A stretch of 64,000 bases of DNA from Prorocentrum cordatum (GCA_963575745.1 CAUYUJ010017779.1:1-64000), one strand, 5' to 3'. Positions 18,535 through 28,539 are shown, numbered from the stretch's first letter. Numbers and translations are program-made. The notes: generated by a model not told the origin, from the sequence alone.

Positions 18535-21477
18535 GTGAGGGGTCTCGTTTGTGCACTCAATGTGCAGGGCAAGTGGGCCGACGAGACTCAAATGCAAGCC
18601 AACCTAGATTTGCTCGAGCTGAAGTGCTGGGGCTTAATTTGTATCTTAGAGGCGGATTTCAAGGGCTGCCTTCAAAACGATGGGCTACTACGCCCTGTTT
18701 TCAATGGCCACGCTTACTACCGCCATCACTCTGGCCCCGTGTGTAGGGCCATGGGCGTGCTTGTGCACAAATCTCTGAGAAAACGTGTGAAAGACATTGT
18801 CTGCGATTGGAGATCTATCCGTGTTGATCTTCGTCCCGACTGTCTCGATGGATGCCACCATCATGCCAGATCCTTTCTCTTCTCTCATCTTGCCCATGAT
18901 TTTTTCCATGATTCTCTGAACTGTGCCATCCAACTCGGTCGATCCCGCCCTGTGGGGTCCACTCTCTCTTGGTTGGGGGACATGAATGCCGATCAAGGTA
19001 ACGGAGACCAGAAATTCCGATCGTTCTGCGAAGCTTGTTCCCATCTCGATCTCCATTGGTGCCCTCTCAGGTTCCAAGAGACTTCCATGCAATTCACTAG
19101 GAAGCCCGATGGTGAGCAGGCGCTCTCTCAAGCCAACAGCACAATCGATCACATTGCTCTCGCCAGGAGTGATATCTCTTTTGACTGTTTCGCCTGCTGG
19201 GCGGGCGTCCCTGGGGACCATGCCCTTATTGGCTGTGATGTCCTGGCCTTTCACCAGCAGGTTCGTAAGAGAAGACCTCTCCTATGGACTCCTACAAACA
19301 TTTTGGAGGTTAGGAAGATCGCCCAGGGTCTGTTTCCCGAATCAGCGGAACTTATTCGTCTAAATGACGAAGAACAGCCCGATTCATGTGCGGTCAGGTA
19401 TCATGATCCAAGGGACCTCACCCTCTCCTTTGATTTCTGGGAAAACATGTTGGGCCAGGTTTATGAAGCGACTCAGGCTCTCCCAAGGAGTTTTAGGAGA
19501 TTTGCCGAAGAGCCATTTTGGGTCAAGAGTCTCAGGACACGGTTCAACTCCGAACTTAACGAAGCCACGAGGGTCGCCTTGGGTCAGCTCCTCTTGAAAG
19601 CTCTTAAGATAACTAAACTTCAACGCGATTTGGCTCAGGTTGCGCTTAACGCCTCTCAAGGAAAACGGGTCTGGGCCTCCCGCAAGTCTCTCCTACCCAT
19701 ATTGGGTTTCTGTGTAGATCAAGTCAAGATTTTTGAAGTGGACCGCTGTACCACACTGGTTGCTGAAGAATACAGCGAGAGGTGGGGACTCTCAGAATCG
19801 GAGCGTCAGGAGGACATCGCCTGGCTTCGCTCCTTGGGTTTCTTCAACTTCTACGGCGACCCCATCATTCCCTCCTTGCTGGAGGACGCGCTGGACGACA
19901 TCAAGGCCCCCCGAAAGATCGACACAGAGTTCGCCTGTACGGCTGTAGTAAAAGCTTCGGGCTGGCCCCAAAGGCTCACGGGGTGTATACAGGCCTGCTT
20001 AGGCGACCCCGAATTTTGGAACGACGTCACATTCGGGGGCCACCTGGGTAACAAGATCAAGGGTTTTGGAACCCCTTCTCAAACTAGAGTTGTTATTCCT
20101 CAGCCTGCAATTGCCAAGATTGGGCACGCATATGTGGCAAGGGCCATTCTGCCAGTTCTGGATTCATACACTGATTCTAAAGGTCTCAAGGGTCTGATTT
20201 TTGGGCTCAGCAAAGGTGGACAATTACAGGAACTTCACACGAGTGTCTATCACATTTTAGAATATGGCCGAGATCACTTTAACAAAGGAATGGTTGGGAT
20301 TACTGATATCAAAGCTCACCACGATCAGATTCGTTATGGATTAGTCCTGCGGAGTCTATTGGGACGGGGAGTCCCTCTTTTCTTAGCAGTGGGCTGCATC
20401 AGGTTGCATAGGAACCCTCGAGTTTCCATCTCACTTTTGGACTCAAATACTGGGATTATCCAAAGAGACCGTGGGTTGATGCAAGGAGCTGGGACGGCAT
20501 GCATACTGGCGCGCGTTTCCGTAGAAGATTGTTTCGCCTCCACCCTGGAGAAAATCACCCATTCTTCTTTGGGAATCTCTATCCGTTGCGAGCAGTTGGG
20601 CTTCGATTTCAGGATTGCTCTTCTCAGCTGGTCAGATAATATCTTCGTGGTGGCGTCCTCGGAACAAGACCTTGCAACTCTGACCGCACTGGTAGAGTCG
20701 GAGCTCTGGAATGAACATCGGCTCAAACTCAAAGACGATCGGGAAATCCTTCCGGCCTACCCCTACTTCTTTCAAGGATACAAGTGGTCTGATCCCTTTG
20801 GGAAAACTTGGTCTGTTGTACCGGAGGCCAAAGTGCTGGGTCCAATTCTCTCCGCCACTGGTTCCTGTCATGAAGATGTCAAGCAGGGTATTTCACACAT
20901 CAACAAAGCCTTTTGGGCTAACAGTAGGTTCTTGATTAACGAGCAAATCCCCATGTCTAAACGTCTCTCTAAACTTAACTGTATGGCGGGGGGGATTATC
21001 CGATCCAGAGGTGCTGCCTGGGTCCCTTGTAAGACGACGGCGGATTTGATTACCAAGGCCCAGAATCAATGTATCAGGATCATGTTGAAACTCAGAAGGC
21101 TCCCGGGGGAATCTCCCGAGCAATTCAGTTTACGCAGAAATCGCAAAACCAAGGGGTTCAAAGAGGTCTCATGGGCTATTTTCCATTTGGATTCAGCTAT
21201 TAGTTGGGTTTCTCACATGCAAAGACATCCAGAAGATTTTTCGTCGAGGCTGTTTCAATATTGCAAGCATTGGGTTATTCAGAATCGCTCCTTTGACAAC
21301 TTTGGTGGCAGCCGTACCCACTCACGCTCGCATAGGGGTTACGTTTTCAGGTATGACAAGGATGCCTGGACCACATTATTTTCTCCTCAGGGCTCTCGGG
21401 ACAAAAAGTTTCGTTTGGGTCTTGCTCAAGAAATGCTTGATTGGGTTCGGCAACCGCTTCACCTTCGCCTTCAGTAG
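18535..21477 (+). CDS. LINE-B ORF2: APE-type endonuclease plus reverse transcriptase
   Basis: 980 codons. The endonuclease occupies residues 1-240: ALNVQGKW, an ILEAD glutamate, GDMNAD, IDHIAL and GDHALIG give the Asn, Glu, Asp-Asn, Asp and His positions. RT follows: motif A in GITDIKAHHDQI (residue about 590), motif B RDRGLMQGAGTA (about 645) and motif C SWSDNIFV (about 698), where the usual Y/F-A-D-D is W-S-D-N. A thumb and C-terminal helical region completes it. There is no ATG at the start: the frame follows ORF1 after one TGA, and the first internal Met (codon 20) would remove the catalytic Asn. It ends at TAG 21,475-21,477, again in frame with the next ORF. Confidence 0.8.
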   Translation: MRGLVCALNVQGKWADETQMQANLDLLELKCWGLICILEADFKGCLQNDGLLRPVFNGHAYYRHHSGPVCRAMGVLVHKSLRKRVKDIVCDWRSIRVDLRPDCLDGCHHHARSFLFSHLAHDFFHDSLNCAIQLGRSRPVGSTLSWLGDMNADQGNGDQKFRSFCEACSHLDLHWCPLRFQETSMQFTRKPDGEQALSQANSTIDHIALARSDISFDCFACWAGVPGDHALIGCDVLAFHQQVRKRRPLLWTPTNILEVRKIAQGLFPESAELIRLNDEEQPDSCAVRYHDPRDLTLSFDFWENMLGQVYEATQALPRSFRRFAEEPFWVKSLRTRFNSELNEATRVALGQLLLKALKITKLQRDLAQVALNASQGKRVWASRKSLLPILGFCVDQVKIFEVDRCTTLVAEEYSERWGLSESERQEDIAWLRSLGFFNFYGDPIIPSLLEDALDDIKAPRKIDTEFACTAVVKASGWPQRLTGCIQACLGDPEFWNDVTFGGHLGNKIKGFGTPSQTRVVIPQPAIAKIGHAYVARAILPVLDSYTDSKGLKGLIFGLSKGGQLQELHTSVYHILEYGRDHFNKGMVGITDIKAHHDQIRYGLVLRSLLGRGVPLFLAVGCIRLHRNPRVSISLLDSNTGIIQRDRGLMQGAGTACILARVSVEDCFASTLEKITHSSLGISIRCEQLGFDFRIALLSWSDNIFVVASSEQDLATLTALVESELWNEHRLKLKDDREILPAYPYFFQGYKWSDPFGKTWSVVPEAKVLGPILSATGSCHEDVKQGISHINKAFWANSRFLINEQIPMSKRLSKLNCMAGGIIRSRGAAWVPCKTTADLITKAQNQCIRIMLKLRRLPGESPEQFSLRRNRKTKGFKEVSWAIFHLDSAISWVSHMQRHPEDFSSRLFQYCKHWVIQNRSFDNFGGSRTHSRSHRGYVFRYDKDAWTTLFSPQGSRDKKFRLGLAQEMLDWVRQPLHLRLQ

Positions 21478-21486
21478 CCATCGGCT

Positions 21487-22584
21487 TTGTCTGGCGCAAC
21501 CCAGACACACATTTGCTATCGTACTGCGCCCAGCGGGGCTACCTTTACTTTCACCACGGACACCTGTTACTCTCAGGATCTGGATTTGATTGGGAATCAG
21601 ATTCAGCCGACTATCCCCCTTTTCTTTGGATTCGATCGCCACGCCTTAGATCGTTGGGCTCGTAAGCGTCTGGTTAAGATGGAAACGAAGCCCGTGCTTA
21701 CCTCGAATGAGAAGAAAGTCGAGCTGCAGAAGAAGCTCGAACAGAAAAAGGAGGACCAAGCAAGGACAGTCGAGTTCAAGAATCAGGGTCTCAAGGCCAA
21801 AGCATCTTCAAGTGCTGACCCTCGCGAAGCCAGGGTACTCCCCACGCCGCCCCCAGCACCTGTGCACAGGGGAGCCTCTGCGTCTCGGAGCCGTTCACCG
21901 ATTGCCAGGAAGATGCAGTACTCAGGTGGGTTCAAGAAACAACTGCAGGGTGGCGGGTCGGGGTCGAAGCCCGAGTCGGATGATGCCTTGCCAGAGACGC
22001 AGGACTACCGTGGGGAAACACCTGTCAAACCTGTGGGCGGCACTACCTGGGAAGTACCGTCTTCGGGATCACCAGACTCCAGGAGTTCTTCCTCTGGCTC
22101 TGAAGCGGAAGTCGACTCGCCTGACCGAAGGTCGCAGCCTGCTCCAAAGAGTTGGGAACAGGATAAGAAGCCCTGGATCAGCAAGTTGGGCCCTCCAGTG
22201 CTGAAGTCTCAGTTGGAGTACGATCACTCGGGATGCCCAATTTTCGCCCCAAAGGGCGGCACAGACCACACCAGCTCAAGGCGTTACATTATGGCTTTCG
22301 TTCCCCAGCTTACAGGTTTGAACGCCTTCAAGGCCAAGGTCGGGGAACACTTCCAAATCATCACAGTTCGTGAGCTTACTTACGCCTTTCATTATCGACA
22401 ATCAAGGTCCACTGGTTTCAGACAGTATCCCAGTTCTGGGAGAGCACGGCTATCTCACTACCAGGGACGTCACGAAGATTCTATGGCATTTTGGGCTCAA
22501 CACGTTTCGTTCCAAGGATATTCATTTGTTCAATGCGCGGTTTTATACCAAAGAAGCGTTCATTGGCCCAGAGGTCTGCCCTAA
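21487..22584 (+). CDS. LINE-B third ORF: Lys/Ser-rich basic protein, N-terminal part
   Basis: Follows ORF2 in the same frame after one TAG; first Met near 21,679 (METKPVLTSNEKKVELQKK). A charged helical segment (residues about 65-100) leads to a Ser/Arg/Pro-rich region (SRSRSPIARK) and an acidic Ser stretch. At about 22,378 the frame should change to that of the 22,370-22,756 ORF, since the downstream protein (ELTPFIIDNQGPLVSDSIP) looks genuine only there; the last 70 residues in this frame are then spurious. No family recognised. Confidence 0.45.
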   Translation: MSGATQTHICYRTAPSGATFTFTTDTCYSQDLDLIGNQIQPTIPLFFGFDRHALDRWARKRLVKMETKPVLTSNEKKVELQKKLEQKKEDQARTVEFKNQGLKAKASSSADPREARVLPTPPPAPVHRGASASRSRSPIARKMQYSGGFKKQLQGGGSGSKPESDDALPETQDYRGETPVKPVGGTTWEVPSSGSPDSRSSSSGSEAEVDSPDRRSQPAPKSWEQDKKPWISKLGPPVLKSQLEYDHSGCPIFAPKGGTDHTSSRRYIMAFVPQLTGLNAFKAKVGEHFQIITVRELTYAFHYRQSRSTGFRQYPSSGRARLSHYQGRHEDSMAFWAQHVSFQGYSFVQCAVLYQRSVHWPRGLP

Positions 22585-22756
22585 GAAGGAGAGGCTACAC
22601 GACAAATCTCAGATCTTCGCTGGCAGCTGCATTGTGGCACTCCCCTACGTTAAGGACATGTTTGAAGATGTTGGTGATCTTATCACGGTGGAGTCTGGCA
22701 ATAACGGTGCCAATGTAAGGTGCCATCTGTTTTGCAAACCTCGTTTCCTGATGTGA
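22370..22756 (+). CDS. LINE-B third ORF, continuation after frameshift
   Basis: 128-codon stretch with a balanced, globular composition (GEHGYLTTRDVTKILWHFG, VALPYVKDMFEDVGDLI). It continues the preceding ORF after a one-base shift near 22,378. Function unknown. Stops at TGA 22,754-22,756. Confidence 0.4.
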   Translation: MSLLTPFIIDNQGPLVSDSIPVLGEHGYLTTRDVTKILWHFGLNTFRSKDIHLFNARFYTKEAFIGPEVCPKKERLHDKSQIFAGSCIVALPYVKDMFEDVGDLITVESGNNGANVRCHLFCKPRFLM

Positions 22757-23366
22757 CCGAGGCAGTTCAGAAGATACAGCTAAAGTGCTTCTTCCCTTCG
22801 GGTCCTCAGCTCTCTTCTTGGTTCAACTCTGGATCAATCTGTGATTTCAAGGGCTTTCAGTGGGACCCCAGGCCATTTCTCTGAGGCAGGGATTAAGTTC
22901 TGCTCTCCTCAACACGTCCGTCAGGGCCAAAGTAGTGGGGTCGATTCTTGCTCTTTGCCCACAGCCTCGATGGGACATTTCTTAACTCGGGATTGCTTCG
23001 CTCTTAGTTTGGTCCTTCACTTCAGTTCAAAACGGGCTTGGATGGGATTGCCAATTTCATCACTTTGCCAGGATTATGGCTTTCGATTCAATCTGGGAAT
23101 GCTTGGGATTACAAGTGTCTCAGGGCATTAGGCCTTCAGGTCATTTCTCATGAGCTGGGACTGCATCATATTCTTCTCAATTCGGCTGACGGGGTTAAGT
23201 GGGGTTGTTTCTCACTCTTTGCTCAAGGCCTCGAAGTTTCAAGTTTCTTCTTGGGGTAGTTTGGCGACCAGTTTGCTTCTTCACCTCAGTACAAATGGGT
23301 TTGGCCTGGGATTGTTAATCTCACTTCGCTGGCCAGGACGATGACTGCCGTCCGATCCCTGATAAA
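22757..23366 (+). other. LINE-B internal stretch without a clear gene
   Basis: TTGGGATT/TTTC-rich sequence with only short open stretches; nothing recognisable as protein or RNA. Likely spacer inside the element. Confidence 0.4.
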
Positions 23367-24383
23367 GTGCATCTCTTCCCTATCTCACCATCTTTTGAAT
23401 CCACATCTTTCGGTTGTCCTGATGTCCTGGCTGCTTTCTGTAGTCATTTTGGTTCAATTCGCTTCGCCCGTTCTGCTCCAACCTCTTCTCAAGTTATCTG
23501 GGAACACACTCTCATGCTTGCCCCTCAGAGAGTCGTCAGGCCATGGAATTCAAAGTCCCTCCAGTGCTGTATCTTCGAGGCGTGGGCATCCGCCTGCCCT
23601 CGTGCACTGGCAATCGAAAGTTCCGAGATCGTTCCTGTAAATTCAGGATCATACAACCCACGGAAATGCGTCACACTCCACATGTATGAGAAGGGGCGCG
23701 AATTCGAGATACCTCTCAGGCAGCTATGGAATCTCTTTGAGGAATTTTTCTCAAGTAAGGCATGCAAGAACCTTATTGGGATCGTGGGAATTGCAGTACG
23801 CTCTATGTCTTTTGTACAGATCAAGACAATGTCATACAAGGGCGCAGTGTTCTACGACAACCGCTGGTCAGATCCTGGGAATTTCATTTACACCGTCTGG
23901 TGGAATATTTGGGGTCAAATGGCCAGGTATCTTCAAAGACGACAACCTACCAGTGCCTCGTCCAAGTCCATGGAGGAGCTTCGCTCAGTCGCTGGTCGTG
24001 TCACCGATGTACAGAGGATGGTCCGAGAGCGGTGGAACAGGGAACCCGACACTTCTCGATGGCTAGAGCTTATTGGAGATTTGATGGAGCTAGGGTTGGG
24101 AGCGGGGTATGTTGACCCAGATCGGTTCTGGAACATAATTCAGGGGATTTCTCCCATCATCTGCTCCATTCGGTCTATTTTGACGTTTGCTGATCAACAT
24201 GGGTCTTTTGCTAGGACCGGGAAAGACCGTCGCCTTTTTCGCGGCCCATGTGCACCTCACACTCGGAAGTTTGCCGTGGCAATGTTTCACGGAATGCAAG
24301 TGCACAAATTTAATGTTACGGAATCTTCAGAGGTCTGGGTATCTTACCTAATTGCGGCCTCAGAGAACAGGCTCCAATACTAA
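23367..24383 (+). CDS. LINE-B downstream ORF of unknown function
   Basis: 338 codons. From residue about 85 the composition is protein-like (SSEIVPVNSGSYNPRKCVTL, EIPLRQLWNLFEEFFSS, DPGNFIYTVWWNIWGQMARY, TDVQRMVRERW, FWNIIQGISPIIC), helical and Trp-rich. No known domain. It lies after the RT of LINE-B and before another open stretch in a shifted frame, so it could be part of one longer decayed C-terminal protein. Confidence 0.4.
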   Translation: MHLFPISPSFESTSFGCPDVLAAFCSHFGSIRFARSAPTSSQVIWEHTLMLAPQRVVRPWNSKSLQCCIFEAWASACPRALAIESSEIVPVNSGSYNPRKCVTLHMYEKGREFEIPLRQLWNLFEEFFSSKACKNLIGIVGIAVRSMSFVQIKTMSYKGAVFYDNRWSDPGNFIYTVWWNIWGQMARYLQRRQPTSASSKSMEELRSVAGRVTDVQRMVRERWNREPDTSRWLELIGDLMELGLGAGYVDPDRFWNIIQGISPIICSIRSILTFADQHGSFARTGKDRRLFRGPCAPHTRKFAVAMFHGMQVHKFNVTESSEVWVSYLIAASENRLQY

Positions 24384-25032
24384 TGGAGCGGGGGTATTTG
24401 ACGCCCCACGGAATTTGCATTTGGGTCTGTATCGAGACCTCTTTGTGTTCTCCTCTCTCCTCCTTGCCTCCCACCTAGGGGATTGGCTGACACCAGGAGA
24501 TGTCACTTGTGCGATTCTATCTGGGACCCGCCTGGTCCATGCGACCTTAGGGACACCGTGGCTTCGCAACAATCCCTCCTTCCTCAGGATGCCTCTGTGT
24601 TTTGGGACTCGAGTCTGTTTTTCTCTCTTGGGGTTTGGGGGGATGGGCCCCTCCCCTTCCCTTGCCTCCTGTCGGCTCCTGCAGTCTCGGGCTCAAGCTT
24701 TCGGTATGCTACTCCCCAAGGCGTCGGACCCTCACGTTATCTTTCAGGGGAAGCTTTGCAGGTCTAAACGCAAAGTCTGCTTCCTGTCTAAACAAGATCT
24801 TGAGGCACTCTCATACTGCTCCACGCCGCTATTCCAAAGGGTGGTCAAGTTGCCAGCCCGGTTTCTTATGCCATCGGACCTTGGCGGTCCTCATTTCACA
24901 TATGACTGGTGCAAAATCCCGCTTTTCAAAGCTTGTCGGGACAGCGGCTTTAATGGACTGTATGTCAACGTTCGGGGTCCCGACGAAAGGGTTCGGAGAG
25001 TTCCTTGGAAGGAACTGGCTGCTGGTCAGTAG
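24352..25032 (+). CDS. LINE-B downstream ORF, second part
   Basis: 226 codons overlapping the end of the preceding ORF in another frame. The C-terminal half (LSKQDLEALSYCSTPLFQRV, YDWCKIPLFKACRDSGFNGL) is protein-like. It ends in AAGQ-stop at the point where the protein-like reading moves to frame 2. Function unknown. Confidence 0.35.
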   Translation: MRPQRTGSNTNGAGVFDAPRNLHLGLYRDLFVFSSLLLASHLGDWLTPGDVTCAILSGTRLVHATLGTPWLRNNPSFLRMPLCFGTRVCFSLLGFGGMGPSPSLASCRLLQSRAQAFGMLLPKASDPHVIFQGKLCRSKRKVCFLSKQDLEALSYCSTPLFQRVVKLPARFLMPSDLGGPHFTYDWCKIPLFKACRDSGFNGLYVNVRGPDERVRRVPWKELAAGQ

Positions 25033-25351
25033 CCGTTTCGCCTCAAATCCTGACGGGAACTCTCGTCCGAGACGGCTGGGAAACATCCATATCCAATTCC
25101 AGGGGATGGCCAAACGCAGCCTTCCAGTCAAGCTAGCCGCCAAGAAGCGTCTCAAGTGGACACACGGCTCAGGAGGAATGTGGAACTACTGTGAAGAGGA
25201 AAAAGTCTACACCAAAGTCTGGTATACGGAGTACTATGACACGTGGTTCGACCCCGAATCGGGCTGGCCTCACCCGGTTGTATGGTACCTGTCTGACTAC
25301 TGGTGGGACGGAGACTTCTTTGTGGAAAAGTGGCGTTGGAAGTACCCGTGA
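25020..25351 (+). pseudogene. LINE-B C-terminal aromatic-rich segment, other frame
   Basis: Frame 2 from about 25,020 encodes a basic stretch followed by an extreme Trp/Tyr-rich end (KVWYTEYYDTWFDPESGW, WYLSDYWWDGDFFVEKW). It most likely continues the preceding ORF after a frameshift. Aromatic richness suggests binding or packing, but the function is unknown. Confidence 0.35.
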
Positions 25352-26123
25352 AGGCCATTCCTGGGACTCCGACAGACTGAACCTCCTGGTGTCTGCGGTG
25401 CATGGGCCTGCGGCTTTTGGAGGACTCTCAGTCCCCCTCAATCTCTCCTGCATGTTCTTCAACGTTGTTGGTTGGCAAAATACAAAAGGTTATAAACATT
25501 CCCAGCCATCTTGCGTCCTCCATACTTGTTTGAATTCAACCTTACTCCATATGTCTTGATATGCCTGGGGTGGGTTCTCACGGTTGAGTTCTCACTCGGC
25601 TTTGACAATCCATTTTGTATGCCTCCGTATCTTCTGGGTTCATTGCGTGCTTGGGACATTCAGTTTCTATTTCAGACTCTCTTTCAGTACATTTATCCGT
25701 CTTGGTTGCTACTTATGTTCAATGGGTTTCATGGGACTTATGGAAGATTTCTTCACTTCTTACTTACTTGAGACCTTGGGACCATATACCCTCAAGATTG
25801 GCTTCAAGAGTTACTCAAGTCACTCAAGATATTGTTGATCAATTTGAGCATACTCCATTATCTTGCATTACGTTTCTCATTCTTCTCATCTTCATTCAAA
25901 GCAAGAGAGACCTTGTGGTGGGATTCATTTGGGACATCGGACAATCTGTCATTCATGATTTCTTTCAGTATCATGGGTTTCAATCCTGGGCTGGGCTTCA
26001 CCTTTCTTCTGCTTCATCCCTCTCCCGCCTCTCCTCCCGCTTCCCTCTTTCTCTACCGTGCGCATTTGGCGTATTGGTGGCTTCTCAGGTTTGTGTTTTG
26101 GGAGAACCGACCTTTCAAGGCGC
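25352..26123 (+). other. LINE-B 3' untranslated region
   Basis: T-rich sequence with no convincing ORF, leading to the (TCA)n tail. No hairpin or known 3' recognition structure was noticed. Confidence 0.5.
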
Positions 26124-26143
26124 TTCATCATCATCATCATCAT
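26124..26143 (+). repeat. (TCA)n tail at the LINE-B 3' end
   Basis: About six TCA units directly before the right target-site duplication; short tandem tails are typical 3' ends of some non-LTR elements. Confidence 0.8.
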
Positions 26144-26155
26144 CTCGTTTGGCTC
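26143..26155. repeat. Target-site duplication, right copy (TCTCGTTTGGCTC)
   Basis: Exact match to 17121-17133. Confidence 0.85.
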
Positions 26156-26390
26156 CGAGCAGCTGCAGTTCGAGACGGCCGCGTTCAGACTCATACATCG
26201 TGGCATGCTGGTGGGTCTCTTGTGCTTACACATCGACGATGTGCTCATCGCTTTCGACGTGGAGAACAACCGCGAGCTTTGCAGCAGCGCCATCAAGAAG
26301 CTGAAGGGGCATGTAGAGTTCTGTGCAGAGCACGCCAGAAGGAGCGGCATGTACGGGCCGACGCTTCAAGCAGGACCATGACTATGTAAT
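26143..26390 (+). pseudogene. Copia reverse transcriptase, C-terminal part
   Basis: Resumes the interrupted RT: FETAAFRLIHRGMLVGLL, then LCLHIDDVLIAFD, in which H-I-D-D is the catalytic box of copia RT, and a KKLKGHVEF segment. The frame matches the left half exactly when the LINE-B period of 9,022 bp is skipped. A frame change near 26,375 leads into the RNase H region. Confidence 0.75.
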
Positions 26391-27393
26391 ATCGATCGAC
26401 ATCGGCGAGTACATCGACGGCATGACCGACTACCGAATGGCCCTTGAGAGGTTTAGGCGGGAGAAGGAGAAGTTCACCGCAGCTGAACACCGAGCGCTAG
26501 GAGGCACGAGTGGACAGGTTCAGTGGGTGGTACGGCTTTTGCTTCACAAGTACAGCTTCGAGGCATCCAGGCTGGCAGGCCAGCTGACTCAACCGACGGT
26601 GCAGGACATGAAGGACATGAACAAGCTTGTTCGTTCCATCCGCCGCGAGGGGGAGATGGTGATGATGTTTCGCGGAGGTTTTGAATTCGAGAAGTCTGTG
26701 GCCATCGCCCCGCGCGACGCCTCATTCGACAACGTGCCGAACCACGAGGGCCAGCGCGGATTTTACATCATTGTTGGAGATGGCGACATGACGGAGGACC
26801 ACGCCAAGCTCTACCCATGCATACTTTTATCCTGGTCAAGCGGACGTATCGGACGTGCTGTACGGAGTGCCCTATCAGCGGAGGGCTACAGTTGTTCGGA
26901 AGCTCAAGATGTGACGTTCTGGGCTCGCGCAGCGTGCGCATGCATTTTTTCTCCCAACAAGCTCGGCCATGAGTACCGTTATGCAGCTGAATATTGGCAA
27001 GGTGTTTTGGTTACCGGCTCTCGTTCTCTATGGGATTGCACGGTCAAGGAGCGCGTCCACTTATCCGACCGGAGGCTTTCACTCGAGGCCGCCATTATCA
27101 GGCAGGAGTGCCAGCGTGGAGGTATCAAGCGGGCATGGCCAGAACAACAGCTAGCCGACGGGCTCGCCGAGAAGATGGATACACCCTGCCAAGACCGAGT
27201 CTTTCATGAGGACCTCTGGTATTTCGGACCAGATCCCCGTACACCTCCTTTCCGGAAGCGCCAGCTCACCGACCTGCGGGAGGAGCTACATCGATCCCAA
27301 CGGGTGGAGCTACAGGAGGACGCAGACACTCTCAACGCCAACTACGCACGCCCAACAGATCACAGCGCCATGGGCGACATTAAGCAGAATTGA
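26323..27393 (+). pseudogene. Copia RNase H domain and RT connection
   Basis: 356-codon frame whose useful part begins near 26,380. ALGGTSGQVQWVVRLLLHKY, a TQPTVQDMKDMNKLVR stretch, DASFDN, an RSALSAEGYSCSEA segment, LSDRRLSLEAAI and EQQLADGLAEKMD are the ordered landmarks of copia RNase H. The third of these (DAS) holds the first catalytic Asp, and the usual E of the AEALAL motif is kept in AEGYSC. It would degrade the RNA strand during reverse transcription. Because RT is split and gag/IN are broken, the whole gene is inactive. Confidence 0.7.
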
Positions 27394-28143
27394 CGTACAC
27401 GAGGTCGCGCATACAGCTGAAGTGAGTTCCGCAGCGAGTTTCGCGTCGTCGCGCGCGATGCGTGCAGCGTTGTTTTCAGGCGTACTGGCAAGCAGCTGTT
27501 CATCGGGATCAGCTCCCCCGTTCTTTGCAGCAGGTACTGCAGCGAATGCAGCGCGTGACCCATCGATGCATCGACAAGCTTCACGCGCCCAGGTGGAGCC
27601 GTTCGATTAGTGGTCGCAGTTTTTGCTTTCGCCGTCTGGAGTGCTTGCTCTTGGAGTTTCCATCGGGGCGCTGATCATGGCCGCGTTTCGTTTTTTGTTT
27701 CAATGTCTGTCCAAAGGGGCAGGGGGCTAAGCAGATAATTCAGCATGTGCCGGAGGCTACTGCATGCAGCGCCGCCGAGGGGCGCCTGCGCGCCGCCGGA
27801 TTCGACTTCAACAAGCCACCGGACACACATGCGACGTCTCGCTCCAGCATCGCCATATTGGCGGGCATCGCGGGGCCATCCGCCATCGACAAGATGAAGA
27901 CCGACGACCTTGCGAGGCGGACGCCTGCAGACATCGAGAGGAAGCTAAACGCCATGCCGAGCTACGCATTGCAAGGGATTTGCGCGAGTTGAAGCTCCCG
28001 GCGTCAGGCATCAAGGTGGACCTTGTGGCGAGGATCGTCAATCATTACAACCGTGGTTGGGACTTGTCTCGTTTTAACGTGAGCACGCGGCAGTGTTTCT
28101 TCGACAGGTGCTGGAGCACCAATGCTGAATGCAGGTTCAGATA
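27394..28143 (+). pseudogene. Copia 3' tail with a degenerate SAP-like segment
   Basis: Short overlapping open stretches. At about 27,960-28,060 the frame-2 reading LRELKLPASGIKVDLVARIV fits the SAP helix-extended-helix motif (Leu, Gly-x-Lys-x-x-Leu, Arg-Ile). Whether it belongs to the copia element or to a separate gene is unclear. No LTR seen. Confidence 0.3.
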
Positions 28144-28539
28144 GCGCGCTGTCTCTTACAGTGTAAGGCTCTTCATGCAAGCTGCTGATCCCCAGTTTCT
28201 TAGCTGCAAAAAGTAAACTATGTGTGAAGATGAGCAGGTCTTGTGCTCAGTTCGAAGCGCAGTAGATCAAACAGTTTTGATATTTTTCAATTCACTAGGT
28301 GTTCGAGGATTTGTTAACACAACATAACATCACAAGTTGTGTGCCGTTGCCTTTTGTGCTCTAATCATATCAGGGGATCCATTTTTGAGATGTCAGCAGA
28401 TAACAAGTTATCAGATGTGCTCCAGTCGTTGCCTGGGGTTTCCCTGATTTCAGACTGCTGTGTGTGATTGATCGCGTGGCGACCACTTTCATAACGCTCG
28501 ACGTCGCGGAGCTTGCAGCGATGAAAGACATCGTGCGCC
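28144..28539. other. Unassigned sequence
   Basis: AT-richer than its surroundings. No ORF, RNA gene or repeat recognised. Confidence 0.4.

Larger units (their letters stand above)
17134..26142 (+). mobile_element. LINE-B: complete-looking 9.0-kb non-LTR retrotransposon inserted in copia RT
   Basis: Bounded by a 13-bp target-site duplication and ending in a (TCA)n tail, as expected for target-primed reverse transcription. Contents: spliced-leader-like 5' repeats, ORF1 with coiled coil (17,461-18,525), endonuclease/RT ORF2 (18,535-21,477), and further ORFs to 25,351, followed by a 0.8-kb 3' region. ORF1, ORF2 and the third ORF share one frame with single stops between them. Removing the 9,022-bp period rejoins the copia RT in frame, confirming the boundaries. 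Confidence 0.85.
11917..28143 (+). mobile_element. Ty1/copia-type retrotransposon, decayed and split by LINE-B
   Basis: Order gag, zinc knuckle, aspartic protease, extra conserved module, integrase, RT, RNase H is that of copia elements. Coding parts are 11,917-17,133 and 26,143-27,393, with a tail to about 28.1 kb; the gap is the LINE-B insertion. Many frameshifts, stops and a G15 run in RT show it is inactive. Long terminal repeats were looked for by eye at both ends and not found. Confidence 0.75.

Noticed and set aside
25021-25060. Possible spliced-leader gene fragment (CAGTAGCCGTTTCGCCTCAA)
   Set aside because: Resembles the leader only loosely, lacks GGCTCAAG and the downstream donor site, and lies in a protein-like reading.
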